Source: Streptomyces sp. SirexAA-E (lineage in GTDB: Bacteria; Actinomycetota; Actinomycetes; Streptomycetales; Streptomycetaceae). From it: a stretch of 64,000 nucleotides of DNA. The stretch lies in contig NC_015953.1 in NCBI RefSeq assembly GCF_000177195.2, forward strand, positions 7,254,001 through 7,318,000, written 5' to 3'. The position numbers were made by a program, and so were the translations under genes. This document shows positions 31,334 to 40,164 of the stretch, piece after piece (within the stretch, counting starts at the first letter, position 1; every line of letters starts with the position of its first letter). The notes beneath the pieces are model-generated. The model did no database searches. It was not told where the DNA came from and saw only the letters and a program-made list of their open reading frames with translations.

Positions 31334-32632
31334 TCAGGCGTCCGCCGCCGGATCGGCCGGTACGCCGGCCAGCGCGGCCGCCGGATCGTCGTCCGCCGGC
31401 CCGGCCGGGACCCAACGGCCACGCTCCTTGCGGTAGGGCCACCAGCGGCCGTCCCGTCCGTACCGCAGTTGCGCGTCGGCACCCATCAGCGTCCAGCGGT
31501 TGTGCGCCGGCCTCAGCGGCGGGGCCTCGCCGTCGTCCCAGGCGGCGGCGATATCCGCCCGGGCCCGCGCGAGCTCCTGCGGGCCGGGCGTCCACTCCTC
31601 GTCGTACACGGCCAGCGCCGCGGTCCCGCCGTACCGCCAGGCCGACACCGCGGCGTCGAGGTCGGCGCGCTGCCGCCCCGAGGCGGCGGCGATGCGGGCC
31701 AGGACGTGGTGGCCGGGCCGGGTCGCCGCGGCCAGCCGCACCGCGTCCTGGTCCGCGGTCAGCTCCGCGGCGGGCGCACGCAGCGTGTGCCCGTCGGACA
31801 GGGCGTCGACCAGCATCGCGAAGGCGCGTACCGCGCTGTCGGCCGCCAGCACTTCCAGCGCCGCAGGGTCCACATCGGCCCCCGGACCGGTCTCCGTGTC
31901 CAGCGACGGTGGAGGGCCCGGCGCCTGGGGAAGCGGAGGCGGGGCGGGCAGCGGCGGCAGGATGTCCCGGGCGGCGAAGGCCTCGTCCGCCCGGACACCG
32001 GCCGGCGGACCTGCGGGCATCGCCCGGTCCTCCTCCTGGGGAACACGGACGGCCCGGGCGGCGGTGCGCGCCTGCAACTCGTCGAGCAGCCGCCGCTCCG
32101 ACCGGCCACGCACCAGCAGCAGGACGAACGGATCCTGGTCCAGCAGCCGCGCCACCTGGTAGCACAGAGCTCCCGAATGAGGGCAGTGGTCCCATGCCTC
32201 GCAGCCGCACTCGGGCTCGAGGTCCCCGATCCCGGGCAGCAGATGGACCCCGGCCGCCGCCGCGTCCTCCACCAGGTGGGTGGGCATCTCCCGGTCGAGC
32301 AACGCAGCGATGTGCCCGGACCGTTCGGACGCCATGTCCAGAAACCGGTCCCACTCCTCCTCGCTCAGCCGCTGGAGCAGCACATCGCTCCGGTACGCCG
32401 TCGAGTCGGGGTCCTGCACGATGGCGGTGATCCGGCCGGGCCGGACCGAGACCGCGCCCACCCGGCCCTCCCGGGCCAGCCTGCGGCCCTGCTTGAGCTG
32501 CCGGCCGTCCAGTGCGGTTCCCTCCAGCGCCTCCAGCCACGCCCGTCCCCACCACGAGGACGCGAAGCCCCGCCCCCGGGCGGGGGGCATCGCCGCGAAC
32601 GTGCGCTCCGGCTCGTCACTCGTGTCGTTCAT
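31334..32632 (-). CDS. SWIM zinc finger protein
   Basis: A 432-residue protein with the SWIM motif CGC-n5-CPH (CxC-xn-CxH) at about residues 138-150, a putative zinc module for DNA or protein contacts. The opening (RGFASSWWGRAWLEALEG) is conserved in the actinobacterial SWIM proteins that accompany SNF2 helicases; the remainder is low in recognisable domains, with a Pro-rich linker near residues 225-245. Its ATG overlaps the stop of the SNF2 gene (ATGA), so both are translated from one leftward mRNA, and they likely act as one nucleic-acid-remodelling pair. Confidence 0.9.
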   Translation of the reverse strand: MNDTSDEPERTFAAMPPARGRGFASSWWGRAWLEALEGTALDGRQLKQGRRLAREGRVGAVSVRPGRITAIVQDPDSTAYRSDVLLQRLSEEEWDRFLDMASERSGHIAALLDREMPTHLVEDAAAAGVHLLPGIGDLEPECGCEAWDHCPHSGALCYQVARLLDQDPFVLLLVRGRSERRLLDELQARTAARAVRVPQEEDRAMPAGPPAGVRADEAFAARDILPPLPAPPPLPQAPGPPPSLDTETGPGADVDPAALEVLAADSAVRAFAMLVDALSDGHTLRAPAAELTADQDAVRLAAATRPGHHVLARIAAASGRQRADLDAAVSAWRYGGTAALAVYDEEWTPGPQELARARADIAAAWDDGEAPPLRPAHNRWTLMGADAQLRYGRDGRWWPYRKERGRWVPAGPADDDPAAALAGVPADPAADA

Positions 32633-35502
32633 CGTGCGCCCCCTCGCAGCTCGACCAGGTCGGCCAGCTCCGCGTCCGTCAGTTCCGTCAGCGCGCTCTC
32701 GCCCCCACCGAGCACGGCGTCCGCGAGTCCCTGCTTGCGTGCCAGCATCCCGGCGATCCGGTCCTCGATGGTTCCCTCCGCGATCAGCCGGTGCACCTGG
32801 ACCGGCTGTGTCTGACCGATCCGGTACGCCCGGTCGGTGGCCTGGGCCTCGACCGCCGGGTTCCACCAGCGGTCGAAGTGCACCACATGACCGGCCCGGG
32901 TCAGGTTGAGCCCCGTGCCCGCTGCCTTCAGGGAGAGCAGGAACACCGGGGCATCGCCTGCCTGGAAGCGGTTCACCATGGCCTCCCGTTCGGCGACCGG
33001 TGTGCCTCCGTGAAGGAACTGGGTCCGTACCCCGCGTACGGCCAGGTGCTGCTCCAACAGCCGCCCCATCCGCACGTACTGGGTGAACACCAGGACGCTC
33101 GCGCCCTCGGCCAGGATCGTGTCGAGCAGCTCGTCCAGCAGCTCGACCTTGCCCGACCGGTCAGCGATCCGGGGCTCCTCCTCCTTGAGGTACTGCGCCG
33201 GGTGGTTGCAGATCTGCTTGAGCGCGGTCAGCAGCTTCACGACGAGCCCGCGGCGAGCGAAACCGTCCGCGCCGGAGATCTCGGCCATCGTCTCGCGTAC
33301 CACCGCCTCGTACAGGCCCGTCTGCTCCGGGGTGAGGGAGACCGCGCGGTCCGTCTCCGTCTTGGGCGGCAGCTCCGGGGCGATCCCCGGGTCCGACTTG
33401 CGGCGGCGGAGCAGGAACGGGCGGACCAGCGAGGCCAGTCGCGCGGCGGCGGCCGGGTCGTCGCCGCCCTCCACCACGCTCGCGTACCGGGTGCGGAAGG
33501 TCCCCAGACGGCCGAGCAGCCCGGGGGTGGTCCAGTCGAGGATCGCCCACAGCTCGGAGAGGTTGTTCTCCACGGGGGTGCCGGTGAGCGCGACCCGCGC
33601 CCGCCCGCCGATCGTTCGCAGCTGTTTCGCGGTGGCCGAGTGCGGGTTCTTGACGTGCTGCGCCTCGTCCGCGACGACAAGGCCCCAGGGTGTCCGCGCG
33701 AGCCGGGCCGCGTCCAGCCGCATGGTGCCGTACGTGGTGAGGACGAACTCGCCGTCCGCGATGTCCTCCAGGGTGCGGGACGCGCCGTGGAAGCGGCGTA
33801 CGGGTGTCCCGGGGGCGAACTTCTCGATCTCCCGCTGCCAGTGGCCAATCAGAGACGTCGGGCAGACCACGAGGGTCGGGCCCGCTGCCGACTCGACGCC
33901 TTGGCGGTGCAGATGCAGGGCGATCAGGGTGATGGTCTTGCCGAGCCCCATGTCGTCCGCGAGGCAGCCGCCGAGCCCCAGCGACGTCATGGTGTGCAGC
34001 CAGTTCAGCCCGCGCAGCTGGTAGTCGCGCAGGTCCGCGGCGAGCGCCGGGGGCTGGCCCACCGTCTGCCCCTCCCCGGACTCCGGGTCGGCGATGCGGG
34101 AGCGCAGCTGTTCCAGCCAGCCGGTCGCGGCCACCTCCACCCGCCGCCCGTCCACATCGGTGGTGCCGGTGAGCACGGCCCCCAGGGCGTCGACGGGGGT
34201 GACCTTGCGGTCCCGTGCCCGCTGGGCGCGGCGGGCCTCCTCCGGGTCGATCAGGACCCACTGGTCGCGCAGCCGCACCAGCGGCCTGCCCGCCTCGGCG
34301 AGCCGGTCGAGCTCCTCGCGGCTGAGCTTGTGGTCGCCGAGCGCGAACCACCAGTCGAAGGCGAGCAGCGCGTCCGCCGACAGGAAGGAAGGCCCCTGGG
34401 AGCCGTCGTGGCGCGCGCTTCCCCTGCCCCCGGCCTCGTCCGGCTCGTCGGCAGGGCCGATCACGGCACGCGCGGTGAGCGTCCTGGCCAGTTCCCTGGG
34501 CCAGTGGACCTGCACACCCGTCGCGGCGAGTGCCCGCGCGGCAGGGCCGAGCAGTTCCGCGATCTCCTCGTCGGCCGGTTCCACGGCGTCCGGCACCGCG
34601 GCCGACAGCAGCGGAGCCAGCGGCGGCCAGGCCCTCGCGGCCCGGCGAAGGGCCAGCAGGGCGTCCATCCTGGCCCGGGGGCCGAACAGCGGAGCCGCGG
34701 GGGAGTGGTCGTCCCAGACGTCAGCCGCGTCGGCGACCAGTGTGGGGTCCTGGACGCTGTGGATCTGCAGCACGGCACGGAACGCGGCGCCGTCCTCCTC
34801 CAGGGGCGTGAGGCCGGACACCTCGACGCGCAGCGACAGCCGTACGCCCGCGTCGTGGCCCGCCGCCACATCGGTGGCCCACGGCCGCAGCGCGGGCAGG
34901 TGCTGCGGTGCCGCGACCGCGTACGCCGGCCCCCCGGTGACCCGGGCGGCACCGGGGGACCTCGGCAACCCGTCGGCGACCGCGTCCACGAAGGACCGCA
35001 GTACGGACTCCGGCAGGGGCAGCAGGACCGGATCCGCCGTCGCGTCGAGCGGCACCGCGTGGGCGGTCGGCGGCATCGACGCCGCCAGGACTCGGACACG
35101 CTCCAGGTCGTCCGCCGTCAGCGGGCCGACGCGCCACGCGTCGTGGGCGTCGGGGCTCAGCCCCGGGAGCAGCAGCCCGCGTGCGGCGAACTGCAGGGCC
35201 ATGAGCGCCGCGGTACCCCAGAAGGCGGTCGCGGGGGAGGCGTCCGGGTGCGTGCGGGCCCGCGTCAGGACGGGCAGCGCGGCACCCGGGGACATCAGCA
35301 ACGCTGTTACTGTGCGGGGGCGGGCGTCGCCGCCGACGACGGTCAGCTCGTGCGTGCTGCCCGGACCATGAGGCGGAGAGCCGCCGTCCGTGTCCCAGAA
35401 GGCGACCAGACCCGTCCGCGTCGGATCCGCGGGCAGGAATACCGCGGAGTAGCGGGCCAGTTCGTCGATCTCGGCGAGCGTTGCCGCGGGAAACGTGTGC
35501 AC
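32629..35502 (-). CDS. SNF2-family DEAD-like helicase with SNF2-associated N-domain
   Basis: A 957-residue SF2 translocase. Residues 1-470 are the poorly conserved SNF2-helicase-associated region. The ATPase starts near residue 490 (LRDYQLRGLNWLHTM) with Walker A DDMGLGKT about 520, DEAQ box VVADEAQHVKN near 610 and helicase-C motifs LVFTQYVRMG, LLSLKAAGTGLNL and RAYRIGQTQPV. It uses ATP to move on double-stranded DNA; bacterial members are linked to transcription recycling or repair. It starts with GTG and overlaps the SWIM gene. A TGACTAGTCA palindrome sits just upstream. Confidence 0.92.
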   Translation of the reverse strand: MHTFPAATLAEIDELARYSAVFLPADPTRTGLVAFWDTDGGSPPHGPGSTHELTVVGGDARPRTVTALLMSPGAALPVLTRARTHPDASPATAFWGTAALMALQFAARGLLLPGLSPDAHDAWRVGPLTADDLERVRVLAASMPPTAHAVPLDATADPVLLPLPESVLRSFVDAVADGLPRSPGAARVTGGPAYAVAAPQHLPALRPWATDVAAGHDAGVRLSLRVEVSGLTPLEEDGAAFRAVLQIHSVQDPTLVADAADVWDDHSPAAPLFGPRARMDALLALRRAARAWPPLAPLLSAAVPDAVEPADEEIAELLGPAARALAATGVQVHWPRELARTLTARAVIGPADEPDEAGGRGSARHDGSQGPSFLSADALLAFDWWFALGDHKLSREELDRLAEAGRPLVRLRDQWVLIDPEEARRAQRARDRKVTPVDALGAVLTGTTDVDGRRVEVAATGWLEQLRSRIADPESGEGQTVGQPPALAADLRDYQLRGLNWLHTMTSLGLGGCLADDMGLGKTITLIALHLHRQGVESAAGPTLVVCPTSLIGHWQREIEKFAPGTPVRRFHGASRTLEDIADGEFVLTTYGTMRLDAARLARTPWGLVVADEAQHVKNPHSATAKQLRTIGGRARVALTGTPVENNLSELWAILDWTTPGLLGRLGTFRTRYASVVEGGDDPAAAARLASLVRPFLLRRRKSDPGIAPELPPKTETDRAVSLTPEQTGLYEAVVRETMAEISGADGFARRGLVVKLLTALKQICNHPAQYLKEEEPRIADRSGKVELLDELLDTILAEGASVLVFTQYVRMGRLLEQHLAVRGVRTQFLHGGTPVAEREAMVNRFQAGDAPVFLLSLKAAGTGLNLTRAGHVVHFDRWWNPAVEAQATDRAYRIGQTQPVQVHRLIAEGTIEDRIAGMLARKQGLADAVLGGGESALTELTDAELADLVELRGGAR

Positions 35503-35525
35503 AGCGATATCGCATTCCTCAAATT

Positions 35526-35535
35526 TGACTAGTCA
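35526..35535. promoter_or_regulatory. TGACTAGTCA palindrome upstream of the SNF2 gene
   Basis: A perfect 10-bp palindrome, 24 bp before the SNF2 start, within an unusually A/T-rich patch for this genome (35519-35536). It lies where a promoter or operator for the SNF2-SWIM unit would be. The binding protein is unknown. Confidence 0.4.
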
Positions 35536-35638
35536 GGGTCGAGGGCGCCGAGGGTACCTCACCGGTGGCCCAGGTGTGGAGAAACGCGGGATGTATCCGT
35601 CGCTCCTCGCCCTGGGTTCAGTCGGCACCACCTCGGAG

Positions 35639-35656
35639 AGGGGGGTTGTCCCCCCT
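35639..35656. promoter_or_regulatory. G-tract hairpin in the desaturase upstream region
   Basis: AGGGGGG-TTGT-CCCCCCT, a perfect 7-bp stem with 4-nt loop, about 93 bp before the desaturase start. It might act as an operator or 5'-leader hairpin, or be incidental. Confidence 0.3.
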
Positions 35657-35748
35657 ACGAACGGGGCGGAAGTGCCATGGTGGGACCCCGGTCGCTGTCC
35701 GTACGTTTGACCAGGCCAGCCCCCGTTGCCCAGAAGACCGGAGACGCC

Positions 35749-36810
35749 ATGCCCCAGGCAGTAACCACCGTCGCACAACTCCCACGCGACGGAGTGGAGA
35801 ACCCGGGGCGCCCCGCGTCCTTGGGAAGTGATTTCGCCCCGCTCCTGAGGACCGTGAAGGGGCAGGGCCTCCTGGAACGCCGCACCGGCTGGTACGCCCT
35901 GAGCATCGCCGCCAACCTGGCCGCCCTGGCAGGGGTCGTCACCGCGATGGTGTTCGTCGGGGACACCTGGTGGAACCTGTTGTCGGCCCTGCCGCTGGCC
36001 CTGTGGTGGGCCCGGACGGCCTTCGTCAGCCACGACGCGGGCCACTCCCAGATAACCGGCGGCCGCACGGCGGCCCGCACCATCGGGCTCCTCCACGCCA
36101 ACGTCCTCCTGGGGATGAACGAGGCCTGGTGGAACGACAAGCACGTACGCCACCACGCCAACCCCAACCACATCGACAAGGACCCCGACGTCGGGGTCGG
36201 CGCCCTCGTGTGGACCCAGAAGCAGGCCGCCCAGCGGGAGGGCTTCGCCCGCTGGCTCACCCGCAACCAGGCGCGGCTCTTCTTCCCGATGCTGCTCCTC
36301 GAAGGCATCGCGCTGAAGATCTACGGCTTCCAGTACCTGCGCCGCCAGCCCCTCCGTGAAAGCCTGCTCTCCGGCTTTCTGCTGGTCGCCCACATCGGGC
36401 TGTACGCGACCCTGCTGCTCACCGTGATGTCGCCCGGCAAGGCGGTCGTGTTCGCCCTCGTCCACCACGCGCTGTTCGGCCTCCACCTGGGCATGGCCTT
36501 CGCACCGAACCACAAGGGCATGGAGATGCCCGACCCGGACGGCGACCGCTGGGGCCATCTGCAGAGGCAGGTCCTCACCTCGCGCAACGTACGCGGTGCG
36601 GTGCTCACCGACTGGTTCCTGGGGGGCCTCAACTACCAGATCGAGCACCACCTCTTCCCGAGCATGCCCCGTCCCCACCTGCGACTGGCCCAGCCCCTGG
36701 TGAAGGCCCACTGCGCGGAGATCGGGATGCCGTACACGGAGACCGGTCTGATCGAGTCCTACCGCCAGGCACTGCGGCACATGCACGACGTCGGTGAACC
36801 GCTGCGGTAG
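35749..36810 (+). CDS. membrane fatty acid (acyl-lipid/acyl-CoA) desaturase
   Basis: A 353-residue integral membrane diiron desaturase. The three histidine boxes are HDAGH (95-99), HVRHH (132-136) and QIEHH near residue 305, with hydrophobic segments between them. It inserts a double bond in fatty acyl chains of membrane lipids, adjusting fluidity, and needs an electron donor (ferredoxin or flavodoxin) not seen here. The ATG at 35749 follows CCGGAGACGCC; a GTG/ATG 72 bp upstream is less supported. It is followed by a small membrane protein gene after 87 bp. Confidence 0.92.
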   Translation: MPQAVTTVAQLPRDGVENPGRPASLGSDFAPLLRTVKGQGLLERRTGWYALSIAANLAALAGVVTAMVFVGDTWWNLLSALPLALWWARTAFVSHDAGHSQITGGRTAARTIGLLHANVLLGMNEAWWNDKHVRHHANPNHIDKDPDVGVGALVWTQKQAAQREGFARWLTRNQARLFFPMLLLEGIALKIYGFQYLRRQPLRESLLSGFLLVAHIGLYATLLLTVMSPGKAVVFALVHHALFGLHLGMAFAPNHKGMEMPDPDGDRWGHLQRQVLTSRNVRGAVLTDWFLGGLNYQIEHHLFPSMPRPHLRLAQPLVKAHCAEIGMPYTETGLIESYRQALRHMHDVGEPLR

Positions 36811-36897
36811 AAGCCGGGCAGGGGCCGTGGAACCGGCGGACGTGTCCAGGCGTTGTCATCTACAGGAGCGGCTCCGGCCGCGGAGGAGGCACGGATC

Positions 36898-37080
36898 ATG
36901 TCGAACGGTGCAAAGATCGCCATCGGGGGAGTCGTCGCGGCAGTCGTCCTGATTCCGTTCATCGGATTCTGGTGGTCGCTGCTGGTCCTCGTCGGAGTGC
37001 CCGCCGTGGGATACCTGATGCTCGACCCGTCCCAGCGGCGCAGGCTCCGCAGGATCAACCGCAGGGAGATAGGGCGCTGA
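36898..37080 (+). CDS. small hydrophobic membrane protein
   Basis: A 60-residue protein with two hydrophobic segments (IAIGGVVAAVVLIPFIGF, LLVLVGVPAVGYLML) and a basic tail (QRRRLRRINRREIG). No family assigned. The ATG at 36898 follows GGAGGAGGCACGG. It follows the desaturase on the same strand; co-transcription is possible but not shown. A hairpin at 37180-37207 lies before the convergent gene. Confidence 0.72.
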   Translation: MSNGAKIAIGGVVAAVVLIPFIGFWWSLLVLVGVPAVGYLMLDPSQRRRLRRINRREIGR

Positions 37081-37179
37081 CCGGCACGGTCACCGCCCGG
37101 TGAGCCGGGCCGGCGCGTGGGAGTTCGCTCCGGCGCCGGGGCGGTGGCCGAGGTGACCGACTGTCTCGCCTCCCTAGCT

Positions 37180-37207
37180 GCCCGGCGGAGCGGGCGTCCC
37201 GCCGGGC
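37180..37207. terminator. hairpin between convergent genes
   Basis: GCCCGGCGG pairs with CCGCCGGGC (9 bp, 10-nt loop) 100 bp past the small membrane gene and 13 bp before the end of the leftward gene at 37220. It can act on either strand. Confidence 0.6.
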
Positions 37208-37219
37208 CGGAAGCGCCTC

Positions 37220-38128
37220 TCAGCTCAGAGGCCGGACGGCCAACTCGTCGAGCGACCGGAGCAGCCCGGGCAGTTCCGGACCACGGCCGACCGGCAGGAC
37301 CTCCCCTGGTTCCTCGTCCAGCAGCACGAAGGCGATGTCGTCGGTCCTGGCGACCAGCGACCAGCCGGGACCGTCGGCCCGCAGGGTCCTGGCACCGCCC
37401 GGGGCGAAGGCCGAGCGTACCCGGCCGGGCGGGGGCGGTTCGGTGACGTATGCGCGGGCCTCGGCGAGCGCCCTGCGGACGCCGGGGTGAGGCCCGGAAG
37501 TACGCCTCTTGTCGCCGCCCGGCGACTCCCCGGGCGGCGTCCCGGCCGAGCGCCCCTGGTCCGGAGAAGTGTCAGGGTCGGGGGAGGACGTGGACGCTCC
37601 TGAGACCGGAGCCGACCCCTGGGCGAATTCGCTCTCCGCGATCTGCCCGCGCCACGTGGCCCACTGGGAGGCGACCTCGTCGGCGCCCAGGCGGCGCTGT
37701 GCCGGGCCCCACAGTGCCGGGTCCGGCGGTGTCAGCGGCGCGGGCCCCTCGGCCCCGGGCTCGGGGGACGGATCGTGCGGCTCGGGCACGCCCGGCGCGG
37801 CGACCGCCAGCGACAGCGGCCAGCCGGGCAGCGCGCTCACCACCGAACCGCCGTCGGGGGAGAGGTCGTACTCCATGCCGCAGTCCCAGGAGGCGATGGC
37901 GACGGCTACCAGCGACACGTCATCGACCACCACGGTCCACCGGGCGCCGCCGCCGTCCTGGCCGAGCACGAGACCGTACCCCTCGGCGTACGGCTCGAGC
38001 CCCAGCACGGAGCACGCGGCCACGTAGTCGTCCCCCAGCACGCCCGGGAACTGGGCGGGGGTCAGCAGTACCGCGGTCAGCACGTACAGCGCGTCGTCGT
38101 CGGCGACCGTGTCGTCCGTCCCGGCCAC
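37220..38128 (-). CDS. hypothetical protein with long Pro/Ser/Gly-rich linker
   Basis: A 302-residue protein. The N-terminal 125 residues look folded (ALYVLTAVLLTPAQFPGVLGDDYVAACSVLGLEPYAEGYGLVLG) and the C-terminal 70 residues look like another small domain (GWSLVARTDDIAFVLLDEEPGEVLPVGRG), joined by a low-complexity linker rich in Pro, Ser, Asp and Gly. It is common in Streptomyces but I cannot assign a function. The GTG at 38126-38128 follows GGAGGGTGCT on the minus strand. Divergent from the MpaB-like oxygenase gene. Confidence 0.7.
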   Translation of the reverse strand: MAGTDDTVADDDALYVLTAVLLTPAQFPGVLGDDYVAACSVLGLEPYAEGYGLVLGQDGGGARWTVVVDDVSLVAVAIASWDCGMEYDLSPDGGSVVSALPGWPLSLAVAAPGVPEPHDPSPEPGAEGPAPLTPPDPALWGPAQRRLGADEVASQWATWRGQIAESEFAQGSAPVSGASTSSPDPDTSPDQGRSAGTPPGESPGGDKRRTSGPHPGVRRALAEARAYVTEPPPPGRVRSAFAPGGARTLRADGPGWSLVARTDDIAFVLLDEEPGEVLPVGRGPELPGLLRSLDELAVRPLS

Positions 38129-38352
38129 AGCACCCTCCTCGTCCGTCGTCCGCTTCGTCCCTCGCCGCTCGGTCGCGTCGGCGCACCTTAACCACTCGGT
38201 AACCTCGCCGTCGAGGCCCTGACAACTGGTCACCTACGGTGAGGTGCCGCCGTTGTCCGTGCCCCCGGGCACGCCGGAAGAGCCGTCGTGCCGTGGTGTC
38301 CGGAAGCCCGGCGCCAGTAGGGTTGGACGTTCCGGCCGACGAGGGGACGAGC

Positions 38353-39258
38353 ATGGTGACGCGGTACGACAGGCTCAAGCAGATCCAGAGACTCGACCCG
38401 GAGCGGGACTTCCTGGAGATCTACCGGCTCACCGTCACGTACGAGTTCCCGTGGGACATCACCCGCGCTCTCGAATTCGCCCTGTACCGCACCTATGCCG
38501 TCCCCAGCATCGGCCGACTCCTGGCGCAGACGGCGGAACTGACGGAACGTCCACAGAAGCGGTACGACGACACCGCACTCCTCCTCGACGCCGTCGTCGA
38601 GCACGGCTTCGACAGCGAGATGGGCCGCACGGCGATCCGGCGGATCAACCGGATGCACCGCAGCTACGACATCAGCAACGACGACATGCGCTACGTGCTG
38701 TGCACCTTCGTGGTCACCCCCAAGCGCTGGCTCGACGCCTACGGCTGGCGCAAGCTCTCCGACCACGAACTGCGGGCCTTCGCCGCGTACTACCGCGCCC
38801 TCGGCGCGCACATGGGTATCAGCGACGTGCCGCAGACGTACGGCGACTTCGAACGCACCCTCGACTCCTACGAGGCCGAGAACTTCGGCTGGGACCAAGG
38901 GGGTCGCCAGGTCTCCGACGCCACCTTCGCCCTCATGGGCTCCTGGTACCCGGCCGCGCTCGCCCCCGTCGTACGCAAGGCGGGCCTCGCCCTGCTCGAC
39001 GACTCGCTGCTGCGCGCCTTCCGTTACGAGCGACCCGGACCCGTCGCCCGTGGGCTGACCCGCGGTGTCCTGCGCCTGCGAGGCCGTGCGGTGCGACTGC
39101 TGCCGCCCCGGACCACCGCCCACTACGCCCGCCAGAACCCCGAGATCAAGGGCTATCCCGACGGGTACGACATCGCCGGACTCGGCACGTTCCCCACCCC
39201 CGGGGCCCGCGGCTGCCCGGTCCCGCACGGCCGGCCTGTCGGTACCCCGGGCGAGTGA
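38353..39258 (+). CDS. MpaB/DUF2236 family oxygenase
   Basis: A 301-residue helical protein of the DUF2236/MpaB family, related to rubber latex-clearing proteins. The typical pattern EIYRLTVTYEFPWDITRALEFALYRTYAVPSI and RRINRMHRSYDISNDDMRYVLCTFV carries the His ligands of a haem b group (for example in INRMHRSY). Members act as oxygenases in fungal and bacterial pathways; the substrate here is unknown. The ATG at 38353 (MVTRYDR) was chosen over an upstream start that would add a basic leader lying in the intergenic region. Confidence 0.85.
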   Translation: MVTRYDRLKQIQRLDPERDFLEIYRLTVTYEFPWDITRALEFALYRTYAVPSIGRLLAQTAELTERPQKRYDDTALLLDAVVEHGFDSEMGRTAIRRINRMHRSYDISNDDMRYVLCTFVVTPKRWLDAYGWRKLSDHELRAFAAYYRALGAHMGISDVPQTYGDFERTLDSYEAENFGWDQGGRQVSDATFALMGSWYPAALAPVVRKAGLALLDDSLLRAFRYERPGPVARGLTRGVLRLRGRAVRLLPPRTTAHYARQNPEIKGYPDGYDIAGLGTFPTPGARGCPVPHGRPVGTPGE

Positions 39259-39308
39259 CCTCGAAAGCCGTGGGTCCGGCCCGCCGCCGGAGGTCCTGAC
39301 CGCGCGCC

Positions 39309-39908
39309 TCAGGAGTCCCGGACGGCGAGGACCAGGTAGCGGTCGTCCTCGTCGGCGAACGACCGGACCCGCCACCCCGAACGCGCGAACAACGGGGTGA
39401 GGTTGGGCTCCGCCCGCAGGTCGTCGTCGGTGAGAGGGCGACCGTGGCGAGCGGCCAGAGCCGCTCGGCCGACCGGGTGGAACAGGGCCAGCAGGCCTCC
39501 CGGGCGTACCACCCGGGCGACTTCGCACAGGTCCTCCGCCGGGCGCGCGAGATGCGAGAGCAGCCCGGCCGCGAACACCGCGTCGAGTACCGCGTCACGC
39601 AGCGGCAGCCGCGCGGCATCGGCCAGCAGGAGCGCTCCGTCCGAGTCCCGGCCGGCCCGTACCGCGGCATCGATCATCGCGGGTGTCAGGTCGGCCCCGA
39701 GCACCGTTCCTCCGGCGCCCACGGCCGCGCGCAGAGCCGGCAAGGCGCGCCCCGTCCCGCAGCCGATGTCGAGCACGGCGTCCCCGGGGCGCAGTCCCAG
39801 AGCGGACACAGCCGTGGCGAAGGCGGGCCCGTCCCCGGGGAAGCGGCTGTCCCAGCCCGGGGCCCGCGCGGAGAAGAATTCCTGGACCTGCCTACGTGTG
39901 TCGGCCAT
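39309..39908 (-). CDS. class I SAM-dependent methyltransferase
   Basis: A 199-residue methyltransferase with motif I VLDIGCGTGRALPAL, GADLTPAMID and VRPGGLLALFHPVG. The N-terminal FFSARAPGWDSRFPGDGPAF is common in the small UbiE-like group that methylates small molecules. The acceptor cannot be inferred. The ATG at 39906-39908 precedes that sequence directly; upstream codons belong to a spurious extension. Convergent with the MpaB-like gene (50-bp gap), divergent from the GH43 gene. Confidence 0.85.
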   Translation of the reverse strand: MADTRRQVQEFFSARAPGWDSRFPGDGPAFATAVSALGLRPGDAVLDIGCGTGRALPALRAAVGAGGTVLGADLTPAMIDAAVRAGRDSDGALLLADAARLPLRDAVLDAVFAAGLLSHLARPAEDLCEVARVVRPGGLLALFHPVGRAALAARHGRPLTDDDLRAEPNLTPLFARSGWRVRSFADEDDRYLVLAVRDS

Positions 39909-40164
39909 ACGGCCATGATCGCGTACCGGGGCGTGGCCCTGTCGCCACCCCTCCGGAGTATTGACATGTCCCGCGCACATCGCAATGCTGGGAGAGCGCT
40001 CTTCCATCGATGTAAAGCCGGTAAGTCTCGGTCGTGGTCCGGGAGTTCCCGGCGGCCTGGGTCGCCCCCCACAGCGTCCTCCGACGCGATCCCGGCCTGA
40101 CGCCCTCCCCTCCGGCCCCTCGTCGGCGCGGCGTCGAAGCGGAGGCCGAGCACGGAGCGGGACC

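Noticed and set aside
32512-35532. 1006-codon rightward frame opposite the SNF2 gene
   Set aside because: It is a mirror of the high-G+C codons of the SNF2 gene, which has complete helicase motifs; the opposite frame has none.
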